In this document: piece after piece, positions 53,737 through 63,089 of the stretch | How positions within the stretch are numbered: position 1 is the first letter of the stretch | Layout: each line of letters starts with the position of its first letter | Origin: Tildeniella nuda ZEHNDER 1965/U140 | GTDB taxonomy: Bacteria > Cyanobacteriota > Cyanobacteriia > Leptolyngbyales > Leptolyngbyaceae | Direction: 5' to 3' | Assembly: GCA_019358895.1 (NCBI GenBank) | Contig: JAHHIG010000001.1 | Span: 620,001 to 684,000, forward strand | DNA: 64,000 nt | The notes under the pieces: model-generated | Told to the model about the DNA's origin: nothing | Seen by the model: the letters and a program-made list of their open reading frames with translations, nothing else | The model's database searches: none | Translations under genes and position numbers: made by a program

Positions 53737-55143
53737 ATGACGAACCCAGAAGCGTATCGCGTCGAGAAAGATTCGATGGGCGATCGGCAGATTCCCGACA
53801 CCGCGTACTACGGCATTCAAACGCTACGGGCGATCGAGAACTTTCCCATTAGCGGTTTGAAACCGTTGGCAACCTATGTGGATGCCTGTGTGCTGATCAA
53901 AAAGGCAACCGCGATCGCCAATGGGGAACTTGATTGCATTACGCCCGAAATCAGTCAGGCGATCGTGCAGGCGGCGGATGAAGTGCTGAATGGGAAACTG
54001 CGGGATCAGTTTGTGGTGGATGTGTATCAGGCGGGTGCAGGCACGTCCCATCACATGAACGTGAACGAGGTATTGGCAAATCGGGCGCTGGAATTACTGG
54101 GCGACGTGAAGGGCAACTACAAGCGGCTCAATCCCAACGACCATGTGAACTATGGGCAATCCACCAATGATGTGATCCCAACTGCGATTCGGCTTGGTGG
54201 GCTGCTGGCGCTGGAGCGATCGCTGTATCCAGCCCTGGCAAGCGCGATCGCGGCACTGGAGGCAAAGGCGCAGGAGTTTCAGGATGTGATTCGATCGGGT
54301 AGAACGCATTTGCAAGATGCGGTGCCTGTGCGGTTAGGCGACAACTTTCGCGCCTGGGCACAGATTTTGAGCGAACATCTGCTTCGCATTGAAACTGCAT
54401 CCAAGGATTTGATGATTCTGGGGTTGGGCGGAAGTGCGGCGGGTACAGGACTCAACACCCATCCTCAATATCGCTTTCGTGTGGCGGAGATTCTATCGGA
54501 TTTGATTGATCAGCCCTTGCGACCTGCACCCCATCTGATGGCAGCAATGCAAAGTATGGCTCCGTTTGTGAATGTCTCCGGCTCGTTGCGTAACCTCGCG
54601 CAAGATTGCGTCAAAATCTCTCACGATTTGCGCTTGCTCGATTCGGGACCCAAAACGGGCTTTAAGGAAATTCAACTGCCGCCCGTCCAGCCCGGTTCAT
54701 CCATCATGCCAGGAAAGTACAATCCCGTGATGGCAGAAATGACCTCGCAGGTGTGCTTTCAGGTGATGGGCTACGACACCGCGATCGCCTTTGCCGCGCA
54801 GGCAGGACAACTGGAACTCAACGTGATGATGCCCCTCATTGCCTACGACCTGATTCACAGCATTGAGATTCTCGGCAACACGATCGCCGCCCTCGCCGAG
54901 AAAGGAATCAAAGGGATTACCGCCAACCGCGATCGGTGTCTTGCTTATGCGGAAGGCAGTTTAGCGTTAGTAACCGCACTCAACACGCACATCGGTTATC
55001 TCAATGCCGCTGCCGTGGCAAAAGAATCGCTGGAGACGGGTAAATCGCTCCGCGAAATCGTGTTGGAGCGTCAATTAATGAGTGCCGAAACGTTAGCAGC
55101 AGTATTGAATTTAGAAGCAATGAGCCAACTGCCAGAGGCGTAA
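53737..55143 (+). CDS. aspA: Aspartate ammonia-lyase
   Basis: The 468-residue protein starts at ATG 53737 (MTNPEAYRVEKDSMGDRQIPDTAYYGIQT). It belongs to the aspartase/fumarase superfamily, with the C3 signature GSSIMPGKYN in the catalytic loop, GRTHLQDAVPVRLG and the STNDVIPT segment. It converts aspartate to fumarate and ammonia. The residue after Lys in the signature is Tyr (GKYNP) rather than the usual Val. The spacing and the aspartase-like DAVPV segment favour AspA over class II fumarase. Confidence 0.88.
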   Translation: MTNPEAYRVEKDSMGDRQIPDTAYYGIQTLRAIENFPISGLKPLATYVDACVLIKKATAIANGELDCITPEISQAIVQAADEVLNGKLRDQFVVDVYQAGAGTSHHMNVNEVLANRALELLGDVKGNYKRLNPNDHVNYGQSTNDVIPTAIRLGGLLALERSLYPALASAIAALEAKAQEFQDVIRSGRTHLQDAVPVRLGDNFRAWAQILSEHLLRIETASKDLMILGLGGSAAGTGLNTHPQYRFRVAEILSDLIDQPLRPAPHLMAAMQSMAPFVNVSGSLRNLAQDCVKISHDLRLLDSGPKTGFKEIQLPPVQPGSSIMPGKYNPVMAEMTSQVCFQVMGYDTAIAFAAQAGQLELNVMMPLIAYDLIHSIEILGNTIAALAEKGIKGITANRDRCLAYAEGSLALVTALNTHIGYLNAAAVAKESLETGKSLREIVLERQLMSAETLAAVLNLEAMSQLPEA

Positions 55144-55246
55144 AAAAGCAATCGATCGCTGTTTGCAAGCGGTTGAACCGTTTAAATCGGTTCTTGTGTA
55201 TTGGGATGCACAGTAAAAGCTTGTTTTTTGTAGATAATCAAGAACA

Positions 55247-55397
55247 TTACGCGATGTGCAACTAATTCGCCCTCATCCCCACCCTTCTCCTCAGGGAGAA
55301 GGGCTTCCAGACCGTTCCGGTTCCCTCTCCCATCGGGAGAGGGCTAGGGTGAGGGCAGTTTTGGCAGGTATTTTAGGAAAGTCGCACATCGCGTGAA
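55247..55397. repeat. Nested palindromic repeat with ACGCGATGTGC ends
   Basis: TTACGCGATGTGC at the left (from 55247) is complementary to GCACATCGCGTGAA at the right (to 55397). Inside, GCCCTCATCCCCACCC at 55268 onward pairs with GGGCTAGGGTGAGGGC, and GGGAGAAGGG/CCCTCTCCC form further arms. This is a composite hairpin after aspA. Confidence 0.75.
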
Positions 55398-55522
55398 CAT
55401 TGCACTAAAAAATGTGTGCTATTGAGCCAACATGATGTCAGCTAATGCCGAAACCTTAATCGCTTCAGCATTGCTTGTCTTGCGCTTCAGCAGTTTGATT
55501 GACCAAAGGGCTTTGAGCAACT

Positions 55523-57469
55523 ATGGAACCTGTACTGAATATATCAACACCGCTTGAGACCATTGCTCTACCGCAGCCCTCGATCGCCCTACGCAAACCA
55601 AAGTCATGGAGCTGGCTAAAAATCGAGTTGGCGATCTTCTTGATACTGGGCAGTATTGCAGGCGCATCCTGCTTGTGGCTTCTGAGTTTGCCACCCGTCA
55701 CAAACTGTCAGCAAATTTCGCCCCTCACGCCGGATATCGATCGTCTGTCCTGCGCTCAACAAGCCGCTCAATCGGGCGAGCTACCCAAAGTGCTAGCAGG
55801 ATTGAAGCTAGTCGAAGAATGGACTCCGGAGCATCCGCTCCACCAAGAAGCACAGCGCTGGATGGCAGACTGGTCTCAATCGGTGCTGACGGCTGCCCAT
55901 CAAAAAATGAGTCAGAGTGATCTGAATGGTGCTCTGGCACTCGTCCGGCAAATCCCGCAATCGAGTGCCGTTTACAAGGAAGCACAGGAAAGCGTTGCGG
56001 GATGGCAAAAGCAGTGGCGGCAGAGTGCGGCAATTTACGCCAAGGCGCAACAAGCCATGCAAGCACAGCAGTGGAGTCAGGCATCAGAGCAGATCGCCTC
56101 ACTGCGAGAAATGGATTACGAATATTGGCGATCGCAGCAAGCCAATGCTCTCACTGGAAAGCTTTTGCAGGAACAGAAGGCACGTAAGCTCTTTAGTCAG
56201 GCACAACAAGCCGCAACCGCTGGTAAGCCAGAGGCGCTCAGTGCTGCGATCGCCCTCGTGAGCCAGATGGGTGCAAGCACCTACGCACGGTCAGACGCTC
56301 AGTCGAAGCTGAACCAGTGGAGCGAAGCGCTCTTGACCTTTGGTGAACAGCAGTGGCAAGCGGGAAACCTGGATCGCACGATCGCCGCTGCCCGTAGTGC
56401 GTCTCTCAACCCAGAACTGACAGAGGAAGCCGATCGTCTGCTGTGGCTCAGCTATGCTCAACGGCTGAAAGCACTCAGCCTCTCAAATTGGCAAGCCACA
56501 CCAGAACAGACGCTTAAGTTAGCAGGCGCAATGGCGTTAGCACAGCAGGTGCCGCCAGAGAGCCGCTTCTATCATCAAGCTCAGATTAGCCTTAAGCAAG
56601 CACAGGCACACTTGCAAGCGGTGACCCAGTTGCAGCTTGCCCAGTTCATCGCCAGTCCGGGGCAGCCGATCACCTACGAGCTGGCGATCGCCCAGGCAAA
56701 CCACATTGCCCCTGACAGCCCTCGGCGACTGCAAGCACAAACCCTGTCTGCCCACTGGCACCGTGAGACACAGCGGTTAACCGATCGTCCTATCCTCGCT
56801 ACCGCCCGCACCTTGGCAGCAGCGGGAACAATTCCTGCACTCCAGGCAGCGATCGCGCAGGCAACTCAAATTAAGCAAGGGCATGCCCTGTATGGCGAAG
56901 CACAAAGCTTAGCGTTTGTGTGGAAGCAGCAAATTGAAACCGTTGTAGACCAACCCATTCTGAACCAGGCAGAAGCACTCGCAAGAGAGAATCACTTGAG
57001 CGAAGCCATTCAGCTTGCCTCTAGCATTCGTCCTGGTCGTGTGCTTTACCTGCAAGCGCAAGAGGCGATCGACCCCTGGGACGCTCAAATTCGCAGCGCT
57101 GAAGCCCAACGTCAGGCACGTGAAGCCGTTCTCACGCCCAAAAAAGGTAAAACTAAAGACAGCGCCCCCCTTGTCAGACCCGACCTTCTTCCCTCTGATC
57201 CAACGTTTTCGGCAGCTAGTCCATTACCTGCTCTGACACCAGTTATAACCCCTGTCAAAACTTTCCCCAGAGCAACGGATGAGATTCGTCTGGCTCCCAG
57301 AGTCTCGCCAACACTGCAACCAGTCTCATCGCCGAGCGCGGTACTACCTCCTGCCAGCGTCTCTCCACCAGAAGCGATCGAGGTGCTGCCGCCTGCGACA
57401 TCTTCGGCGAAAGGCGATGTGTTATTACCATCTGACACTCCTTTAAAGGCAGTTGAGCAAGCTCCATAG
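55523..57469 (+). CDS. Membrane protein with helical repeats
   Basis: The 648-residue protein has one membrane segment at about 33-53 (IELAIFLILGSIAGASCLWLLSL). A long soluble region of alpha-helical repeats follows. It has a recurring pattern of ALALVRQIPQSSAVYKEAQESVAGWQKQW-type helix pairs, with about eight copies between residues 100 and 520. The C-terminal 130 residues are Pro/Ser-rich and likely disordered. The arrangement resembles TPR-like scaffolds. A periplasmic or cytoplasmic orientation is not certain. Cyanobacterial relatives are uncharacterised. Confidence 0.75.
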   Translation: MEPVLNISTPLETIALPQPSIALRKPKSWSWLKIELAIFLILGSIAGASCLWLLSLPPVTNCQQISPLTPDIDRLSCAQQAAQSGELPKVLAGLKLVEEWTPEHPLHQEAQRWMADWSQSVLTAAHQKMSQSDLNGALALVRQIPQSSAVYKEAQESVAGWQKQWRQSAAIYAKAQQAMQAQQWSQASEQIASLREMDYEYWRSQQANALTGKLLQEQKARKLFSQAQQAATAGKPEALSAAIALVSQMGASTYARSDAQSKLNQWSEALLTFGEQQWQAGNLDRTIAAARSASLNPELTEEADRLLWLSYAQRLKALSLSNWQATPEQTLKLAGAMALAQQVPPESRFYHQAQISLKQAQAHLQAVTQLQLAQFIASPGQPITYELAIAQANHIAPDSPRRLQAQTLSAHWHRETQRLTDRPILATARTLAAAGTIPALQAAIAQATQIKQGHALYGEAQSLAFVWKQQIETVVDQPILNQAEALARENHLSEAIQLASSIRPGRVLYLQAQEAIDPWDAQIRSAEAQRQAREAVLTPKKGKTKDSAPLVRPDLLPSDPTFSAASPLPALTPVITPVKTFPRATDEIRLAPRVSPTLQPVSSPSAVLPPASVSPPEAIEVLPPATSSAKGDVLLPSDTPLKAVEQAP

Positions 57470-57544
57470 GCACAGTAGAAACCTGAGCTTAAATCAATCG
57501 CTTCGGTCAGGTATTGAAGCCTTTTTTGAATGTCAAACTAAAAC

Positions 57545-57645
57545 AGGACTGACGCAAAGATCCCCGACTTCTATGCTGGAGTCAGCTTTATGGCTGAGTT
57601 TTAATTAGAAGTCGGGGATCTAGACACCTTGTGCGTCAGTCCTGT
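57545..57645. repeat. MITE-like element with CAGGACTGACGCA ends
   Basis: CAGGACTGACGCA (57545) and TGCGTCAGTCCTG (to 57645) are perfect terminal inverted repeats of 13 bp. An inner pair, GATCCCCGACTTCT and AGAAGTCGGGGATC, extends the hairpin. The element is 101 bp long and sits in a gene gap. The inner core is also present in the hairpin at 42600-42630. Confidence 0.85.
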
Positions 57646-57895
57646 AAACGCTTCAAATTGTCGATCGCCGCAAAACTCAACGTTCAAAATGCTGAACTTT
57701 GGAGTGCGGTCAGTACAATGCTAGTTATGCTGTTTGTCGATCGCTACTGTCGATGAGCAGCTACCAGTCAAACCAACAGCCAAACTTGCTGAAGTTGGAA
57801 ACCCAGATTACCCATTGTGGGTGAGTGCGTTGAATGGGGCGTATAAGGCAAACTCTTTATAAGAGGGCGTTTAGAACGACTGGGATGACAACCTC

Positions 57896-58852
57896 ATGAT
57901 GTTGACCGAAGCGATGGTATTGGCTGAAGTACTAGCAAACGATTGGCGATCGCGCTTAGAAATAGATATCCCAACCCATAGTGCCGCGACGCGTGAGAGC
58001 ATCGTGCGCTGGCTCATTGGCGACAATACAGCCCGGTTTGACGACTTCACACCCACCGCACGGCAGATCGCTGAACAGGCAATGGACTACCGCTACCGGA
58101 TTCTGCGCCAGCGCTATCTCGATTTTGGACCAGAGCGCGCCTATAAAAGCCTAATCCAGCGCTTGAGCAGTCTCTTCCTGATTCGTAACAAAATTCGGAC
58201 GTGGATTGCGTTGTCTCGCGATCGACAGCGTACCGTTGTGGATGTCCTGCAAGAAGTCATTCAGGAACTACTGCAAACGGATAGCTACATGCAGCAGCAA
58301 ATTCTTTGGATTTCCACCTGTACTCAAGATGCGCGTCTGCGAAACGCTTTGCTGCTGGCAAGCACCGAAGAATACTGCCTACGTCCCATTCGCAATCAAC
58401 CGCTCCTGTCTTATCGCTTTGTGAACTACTTACGCCGTTCTCAACGAGGCGGCATGACCCAGGTTCCCGCACAAGAATTCATCCGCTTGGTGTCAGAAGA
58501 AATTTCGCCCGATGATTCTGAAGGCTCTGTCAGCCTGTTGGATTCTCAAGCGGTTTCCCAATATCAGGAGGCACAATCGGCAGAAGAACAACAGGAGCTA
58601 CGCGCTGCCGTCTGCCAACGCTTTGAAGCATACCTCATGGATAAGCTTGGTCCGACTGCGGCTGAATGGCTGCGGCTCTATCTCCAGGGTCGATCGCAAG
58701 AAGCGATCGCCGAAACGCTGAACATGCCCATTCGGCAAGTGTATCGCCTCCGTGAAAAAATTAATTATCATGCTGTACGAGTCTTCGCCTCCAAAAACCA
58801 ACAAGAGCTGGTTGTAGCCTGGTTAGGCAACGCATCAGAGCGCAACAGCTAG
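57896..58852 (+). CDS. HetZ-related regulatory protein with sigma-70 region 4-like HTH
   Basis: The 318-residue protein begins MMLTEAMVLAEVLANDW. Its middle part (RESIVRWLIGDNTARFDDFTPTARQIAEQAMDYRYRILRQRYLDF, and RDRQRTVVDVLQEVIQELLQ) and RRSQRGGMTQVP resemble the cyanobacterial protein group called HetZ-related, as I recall it. The C-terminus (about 262-300, YLQGRSQEAIAETLNMPIRQVYRLREKINYHAVRVF) is a clear helix-turn-helix like sigma-70 region 4. It may be shorter at its C-terminus than other members. Role in cell differentiation is not implied by the name alone. Confidence 0.6.
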   Translation: MMLTEAMVLAEVLANDWRSRLEIDIPTHSAATRESIVRWLIGDNTARFDDFTPTARQIAEQAMDYRYRILRQRYLDFGPERAYKSLIQRLSSLFLIRNKIRTWIALSRDRQRTVVDVLQEVIQELLQTDSYMQQQILWISTCTQDARLRNALLLASTEEYCLRPIRNQPLLSYRFVNYLRRSQRGGMTQVPAQEFIRLVSEEISPDDSEGSVSLLDSQAVSQYQEAQSAEEQQELRAAVCQRFEAYLMDKLGPTAAEWLRLYLQGRSQEAIAETLNMPIRQVYRLREKINYHAVRVFASKNQQELVVAWLGNASERNS

Positions 58853-59352
58853 ACTATAGGAACAGTACGGATAACTTCGACACTGAATGCAGCACGCTTG
58901 CTAGGCAGTCACGACGGTATACTCGCCATCATGCGACTGACAAGTGTACGCAAAAGTGACTAAGAAGTAGTCTTAAAGGTAAAGGTTTTACTTAAAAGCT
59001 GAGCTTGATTGTGAAGCAAGCAACAACGGTGGGTGTCAACTCACATTTTGCAATAAGCTAGATTTAGCATGTTGCTTCGCCAAACGCTATGAGACCTGTA
59101 TGAAGCAGCGATCCTTGAAACAGGCAATCAGCACTGTCTTGTCTTGACCCAACGATGGGACGTTGCCAGGATGTTTGGTCACGAAAGCTGATTCAGTAGA
59201 ATTCACGATTCTATGGTCAAGCAACCTTAGCCGCCATCATTCACTAACACTACAACTCAACGGAGCATGGCAATACGCTTGCCCACCTGAAAGATAGAGG
59301 CAATTTAGCTCGTAAACGGCAAAGATAGCAAAACGCAGGCTCAGTAGATCCT
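58853..59352. other. 500-bp intergenic region with no recognised feature
   Basis: I see no gene, RNA or clear repeat in this stretch. It should contain the promoter of the gene at 59353. Confidence 0.5.
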
Positions 59353-60705
59353 ATGGTGTCTTCAGGCGACCCAATTAAAGCCCATACAGCGGACTCAGAG
59401 GACTTTGCAGTTCCAGCGAAGCCCAAGTCTGACTGGACAGATCAGCTCAATACGGAGCAGGTGTTTCGTCTCATTGACAGCATTCTTCCCTTCGAGGCAT
59501 GTCTTTACCACCAATTGTTGCCACTCTCACTGGAGGGCAGCCGTCTGAAGCTAGGTATGGTCAATCTGGACGATGCAGCGGCTCTAGACTATGTGCGGCG
59601 CATTCTGGCATATATGAACTGCTCCCTCGCACCACAAACGCTGGCTACAGATGTTCATCATGCTGCACTATCGGCTTATCTGAGCTATACAGGCAGTCAG
59701 AAACAGCCACTCAGTCGCCCCACTACGGCACGCGCGATCGCCCAGCACACCGGGCAACGTCTGACCAAAGACATTGCCAAAAATGGTGCCTCAGATGCCG
59801 ACATTGCCGCTGTCGATGTAGAACAACCCCAGCTAGCTCAGGATTCTCACCCGACTTTCCTGGTCGATAGCCCTGAAGATCTCAACTTTCAAGATCTGGA
59901 CATCGCCACGCCAGCTCCACCGTCTGTATCAATAGAGGCGCGATCGACTCCCCAAGAGGAGCAGGTAGCCGAACAGCCGAACGATTTCAACCGACTGCGA
60001 GAAACGCTCATCCTCAAATCTGAGCCACTGTCTGCATCCAAGCCGCCTAAAATCCCTGCACCTGGCGATGCCCTGCCGATCTTACCCGTCGAACCAAAAC
60101 ATCTCTCAGAGCCGATTACAGCGTTGGCAACACTACCTCCCGCAGAGCTGTTGATCGAGCTGTTGGGGCGGCTACTCGTCGGTGGCATTGGGCGACTCTA
60201 TTTTGAACGCCAACAGCAGTATGGACGCATCCTCTGGAGTCAGAATGGCGTGCTGCAATCGGTCTTAGAAGAGCTACCGCTGGATGTTATTCAAGGCGTA
60301 GTGAACGAACTGAAGTTGTTAACTCACCTACCCCTGGTGCCAGTCCAAAAGCCCAAACAGGTTGAAATCGAACGGCGCTATCAGAAACAGCGTCTTTTGC
60401 TACGTTTACGCGTGATGCCAGGAGCACATGGAGAAGAAGCAACCGTCCAGGTGCTACGAGGTGCCGCGCTGAAGTTTTACCAGCAGCAGCAGCTTGCCAG
60501 CCTCAGCCGTGATGCCCTCACAATCGCTCAAGAACTCCAGCACAAAGTCAATGAAATTCGCGTTCGCACCCGCTTCTACCCTTTGAGCAGCCCTGATCAA
60601 CTCAGCATTCTGCCCGCTTTAGATCAAGTCATCAAAAGCGTAGAGCAGGATCTTGAGGCACTCAAGGCGTGGCAGTTAGCTGCGATCGAAGAGGAAGAGA
60701 ACTGA
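59353..60705 (+). CDS. PilB/GspE N-terminal domain-like protein without ATPase motif
   Basis: The 450-residue protein has a T2SSE_N/MshEN-like N-terminal domain with VFRLIDSILPFEACLYHQLLPLSLEGSRLKLGMVNLDDAAALDYVRRILAYM at about 37-89. A disordered linker follows. The C-terminal half (about 265-440) resembles the N2 region of GspE-type ATPases, with PAELLIELLGRLLVGGIGRLYFER and LRLRVMPGAHGEEATVQVLRG. Neither Walker A nor Walker B is present. It may be an adaptor or regulator of a type IV pilus, which is inference. Confidence 0.65.
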   Translation: MVSSGDPIKAHTADSEDFAVPAKPKSDWTDQLNTEQVFRLIDSILPFEACLYHQLLPLSLEGSRLKLGMVNLDDAAALDYVRRILAYMNCSLAPQTLATDVHHAALSAYLSYTGSQKQPLSRPTTARAIAQHTGQRLTKDIAKNGASDADIAAVDVEQPQLAQDSHPTFLVDSPEDLNFQDLDIATPAPPSVSIEARSTPQEEQVAEQPNDFNRLRETLILKSEPLSASKPPKIPAPGDALPILPVEPKHLSEPITALATLPPAELLIELLGRLLVGGIGRLYFERQQQYGRILWSQNGVLQSVLEELPLDVIQGVVNELKLLTHLPLVPVQKPKQVEIERRYQKQRLLLRLRVMPGAHGEEATVQVLRGAALKFYQQQQLASLSRDALTIAQELQHKVNEIRVRTRFYPLSSPDQLSILPALDQVIKSVEQDLEALKAWQLAAIEEEEN

Positions 60706-60863
60706 TAACGGTAGTGGGCGATCGTTACCTTAGGAGTTGTACAGAAATAACAGCATGGTCTGTAGCTGTCAGCCGTCAGCGAAAAGCTAGCTGACCCAAA
60801 AGTGTGCAGTTATTTTTTAGCAAGCTTTTAGTAACAACCAGCGTTAGCAGTCGCAGATGAAGT

Positions 60864-61145
60864 TTATTGCGGCGATCGCGCTTTAGTCGCTGTACTGGGA
60901 AACCGTTCCGTTTGCGCGTCCAGCTTACGGCGGTAGCTGTACTGACCGTAAACATTTACCAGATAGGGCATGGCATATGTGGCGATCACGGAGAGCCAGC
61001 GTTCGCGGTTCATTTCGCCCCGCAGCAGAGCTGGACCGTGATTGATCACAAAGAGCAGTGAACCGACAAAGACGGCTGTCTTCCAGCCTGTCGTCACAAA
61101 CTCTGGATCAAACAGGCTCATGACGTAACCTTTAACCATCCGCAT
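60864..61145 (-). CDS. nrtS: NrtS-type nitrate/nitrite transporter
   Basis: The 93-residue protein is a small membrane protein with TGWKTAVFVGSLLFVINHGPALLRGEMNRERW and ATYAMPYLVNVYGQYSYRR, which match the NrtS family as I recall it. Established knowledge: in Synechococcus PCC 7002 the NrtS1 and NrtS2 proteins together transport nitrate. Here a single gene is found, so it may form a homo-oligomer or have a partner elsewhere. The start ATG 61145 is preferred, since an upstream TTG at 61148 adds only one residue. Confidence 0.8.
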   Translation of the reverse strand: MRMVKGYVMSLFDPEFVTTGWKTAVFVGSLLFVINHGPALLRGEMNRERWLSVIATYAMPYLVNVYGQYSYRRKLDAQTERFPSTATKARSPQ

Positions 61146-61166
61146 CAATCAATGCTCCAAACGTGA

Positions 61167-62054
61167 TTAGACAAATTCGCCACGAGCCACTAGAATGACC
61201 CGACCGCCAACAGAAACTTGCATATTGGCTACCGTTTTTGTCGCTTTGAGTAGCAGGAGCGACGGTCTACCAATTTCATGTCCCTGTTCAACGCGAAGAT
61301 CAATGGATGGTTTTCCTGCGTACAAGTATTGCACTAAGTAACCTGCTAAACAGCCATTAGCGCTACCAGTCGCAGGATCTTCAGGAATGCCTAATGAGTC
61401 AGCAAAGACGCGCACACTAAGATGATTTTCGGGATCATATGTCTCTGGGCAAAAGACCAGTATGTCCTTCGCCTGCGTCTTTTCAATGAGCGCAAAATAG
61501 CGATCTTTGTTAACCTTAATTCGCTTTAGTGCTTGATGGGTTTTGAGCGGCACAATGATAAATGGAACGCCCGTCGAAACGTCTTGAATAGGGAAGCGTA
61601 GATCGATATCGGTTGTATCAAGATTAAGCATGGGCGTGATCGCTTCTGCTGCAAATGTCTGACCAAAGATCGGTGATCGCTGCTGCATCCACAGCACATT
61701 TGCCAACCCATTTTCGTAGAAGATACTGACAGGAATTTGCCCAGCTTTAAGGTTAAGTACAATCGTTTCAACAGGCTGCTTGATGATTTCTTGCTGAAGT
61801 ATAAAGGCAGTTCCCAATGTGGGATGTCCAGCAAACGGTAACTCTTGGTTTGGGGTGAAAATCCGCACATCATACCCACCCGATCGCAATTCAGAAGACA
61901 AAATAAACGTCGTTTCTGAATAATTCATTTCCTTTGCAATTTGCTGCATTTCTGCCGTAGACAGCGCCTCAGCATGAGTAAAGACCGCTAACTGATTGCC
62001 AGCATATTTCGTCTCGGCAAAGACATCGACGATATAGAAAGGTAATGATGGCAT
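61167..62054 (-). CDS. PhzF-family isomerase
   Basis: The 295-residue protein, starting at ATG 62054 (MPSLPFYIVDVFAETKYAGNQLAVF), is a PhzF/YHI9-like isomerase. It has the family GNQLAVF motif, the catalytic Glu in NYSETTFIL (about residue 42), and the later DPATGSANGCLAGYLV motif at about 226-241. Such enzymes act on phenazine precursors or other substrates, and the substrate here is unknown. It lies 21 bp downstream of the NrtS gene's start on the same strand and is probably co-transcribed with it. Confidence 0.88.
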   Translation of the reverse strand: MPSLPFYIVDVFAETKYAGNQLAVFTHAEALSTAEMQQIAKEMNYSETTFILSSELRSGGYDVRIFTPNQELPFAGHPTLGTAFILQQEIIKQPVETIVLNLKAGQIPVSIFYENGLANVLWMQQRSPIFGQTFAAEAITPMLNLDTTDIDLRFPIQDVSTGVPFIIVPLKTHQALKRIKVNKDRYFALIEKTQAKDILVFCPETYDPENHLSVRVFADSLGIPEDPATGSANGCLAGYLVQYLYAGKPSIDLRVEQGHEIGRPSLLLLKATKTVANMQVSVGGRVILVARGEFV

Positions 62055-62186
62055 CGCTTTTTCTTGTGTCAATTTCTGTGCGTCGAACTCGCGTTAATTT
62101 AAACTCTCCAGTTCATGCTTCTTGTCAGCCACTTGGGATTTTCTCAATGGAGCCGAAGGAAGGTTAAGGTAACGGCTGATGATCAA

Positions 62187-62819
62187 TTATTGCCTGACAA
62201 ACTGCGATCGATACACGGCTTCTCCCCGCTCCATCGTTGAGGCTTCGCGTTCGGTGGGGATAGGGAGAGGATTGGAGTCTAGCCAACCATCGTGCATACA
62301 GCTAAAAGCGAGATGGGTGGCGAAACGATCGTGCATCTCCACGGCGACTTCTTCCACGTCAGATTGAATAAAGACCGTGCCACCGGGCGCTAGTGCCGCT
62401 GCCAGATCCTCAATCAATTCTGGCTGTACAACTCGTCGCTTTTGGTGTTTGCGCTTGAACCACGGATCGGGGAACTGGATCGTCACATACTGAAGCCGTC
62501 CCACAGGCAGCGATCGCAGCAAAGGGCGCAAGGAATTGTTGGCATTGCAGAACAAGTAGTGCAAATTGGTCAGGCACAACTCAGCTTTCCAGCCGTTTGC
62601 CTGCTCCACCAACGGTTCTCGAATTTCCAAGCCTAAGAAATTCCACACTGGCTGCACCTGCGCCATTTGCAGCAGAAAGCGACCCTTGCCGCAGCCAACG
62701 TCCAAATGGAGCGGTCGATCGAGGTCACTATAAAGACGGCTCCAGTCAGGCGGGCTGATCGGAGTCTGATATTTTTTACTCAGTGGGTTGACATGCTCAC
62801 GCACACGGACGATAGACAA
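62187..62819 (-). CDS. trmB: tRNA (guanine-N7)-methyltransferase TrmB
   Basis: The 210-residue protein has the SAM-binding motif DVGCGKGRFLLQMA at about 40-53 and the TrmB signatures FLGLEIREPL, NANNSLRPLL and FPDPWFKRKHQKRRVVQPEL. It methylates N7 of G46 in the tRNA variable loop. The likely start is TTG 62819, supported by an AGAGG site upstream. It lies about 130 bp upstream of the PhzF gene on the same strand. Confidence 0.92.
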   Translation of the reverse strand: MSIVRVREHVNPLSKKYQTPISPPDWSRLYSDLDRPLHLDVGCGKGRFLLQMAQVQPVWNFLGLEIREPLVEQANGWKAELCLTNLHYLFCNANNSLRPLLRSLPVGRLQYVTIQFPDPWFKRKHQKRRVVQPELIEDLAAALAPGGTVFIQSDVEEVAVEMHDRFATHLAFSCMHDGWLDSNPLPIPTEREASTMERGEAVYRSQFVRQ

Positions 62820-62821
62820 GT

Positions 62822-63055
62822 GAGAAACCTCTAGAAAAAGGATAAAGGCTAAAAGGAAGAAGAAAGGCTAAAGGATGAAGGCTAAAGGCTAAAAAGGGCT
62901 AAAAGAAAGAAGTAAAGGCTAAGGGATGTAGCTTGCTTCTGTAAAGCAGTAGGCTAAAGGCTTAAAAAAGATGAAGGTAGAGCTTTGGAGTTAATTCTGC
63001 CTCCTGCCTCCTGCCTCCTGCCTTCTGCCTCCTGCCTTCTGCCTTAGTTTTCAGC
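62822..63055. repeat. AGGCTAAAGG array and CTGCCTCCTGCC block
   Basis: Left of 62960 there are GGCTAAAGGATGAAGGCT units in several copies. At 62998-63048 CTCCTGCC units form the complementary-type block. This is the same pairing of block types as in other intergenic repeats here. Confidence 0.85.
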
Positions 63056-63089
63056 CATTCCCCTTCGCAAATCGCTTAGGATCGATCGC

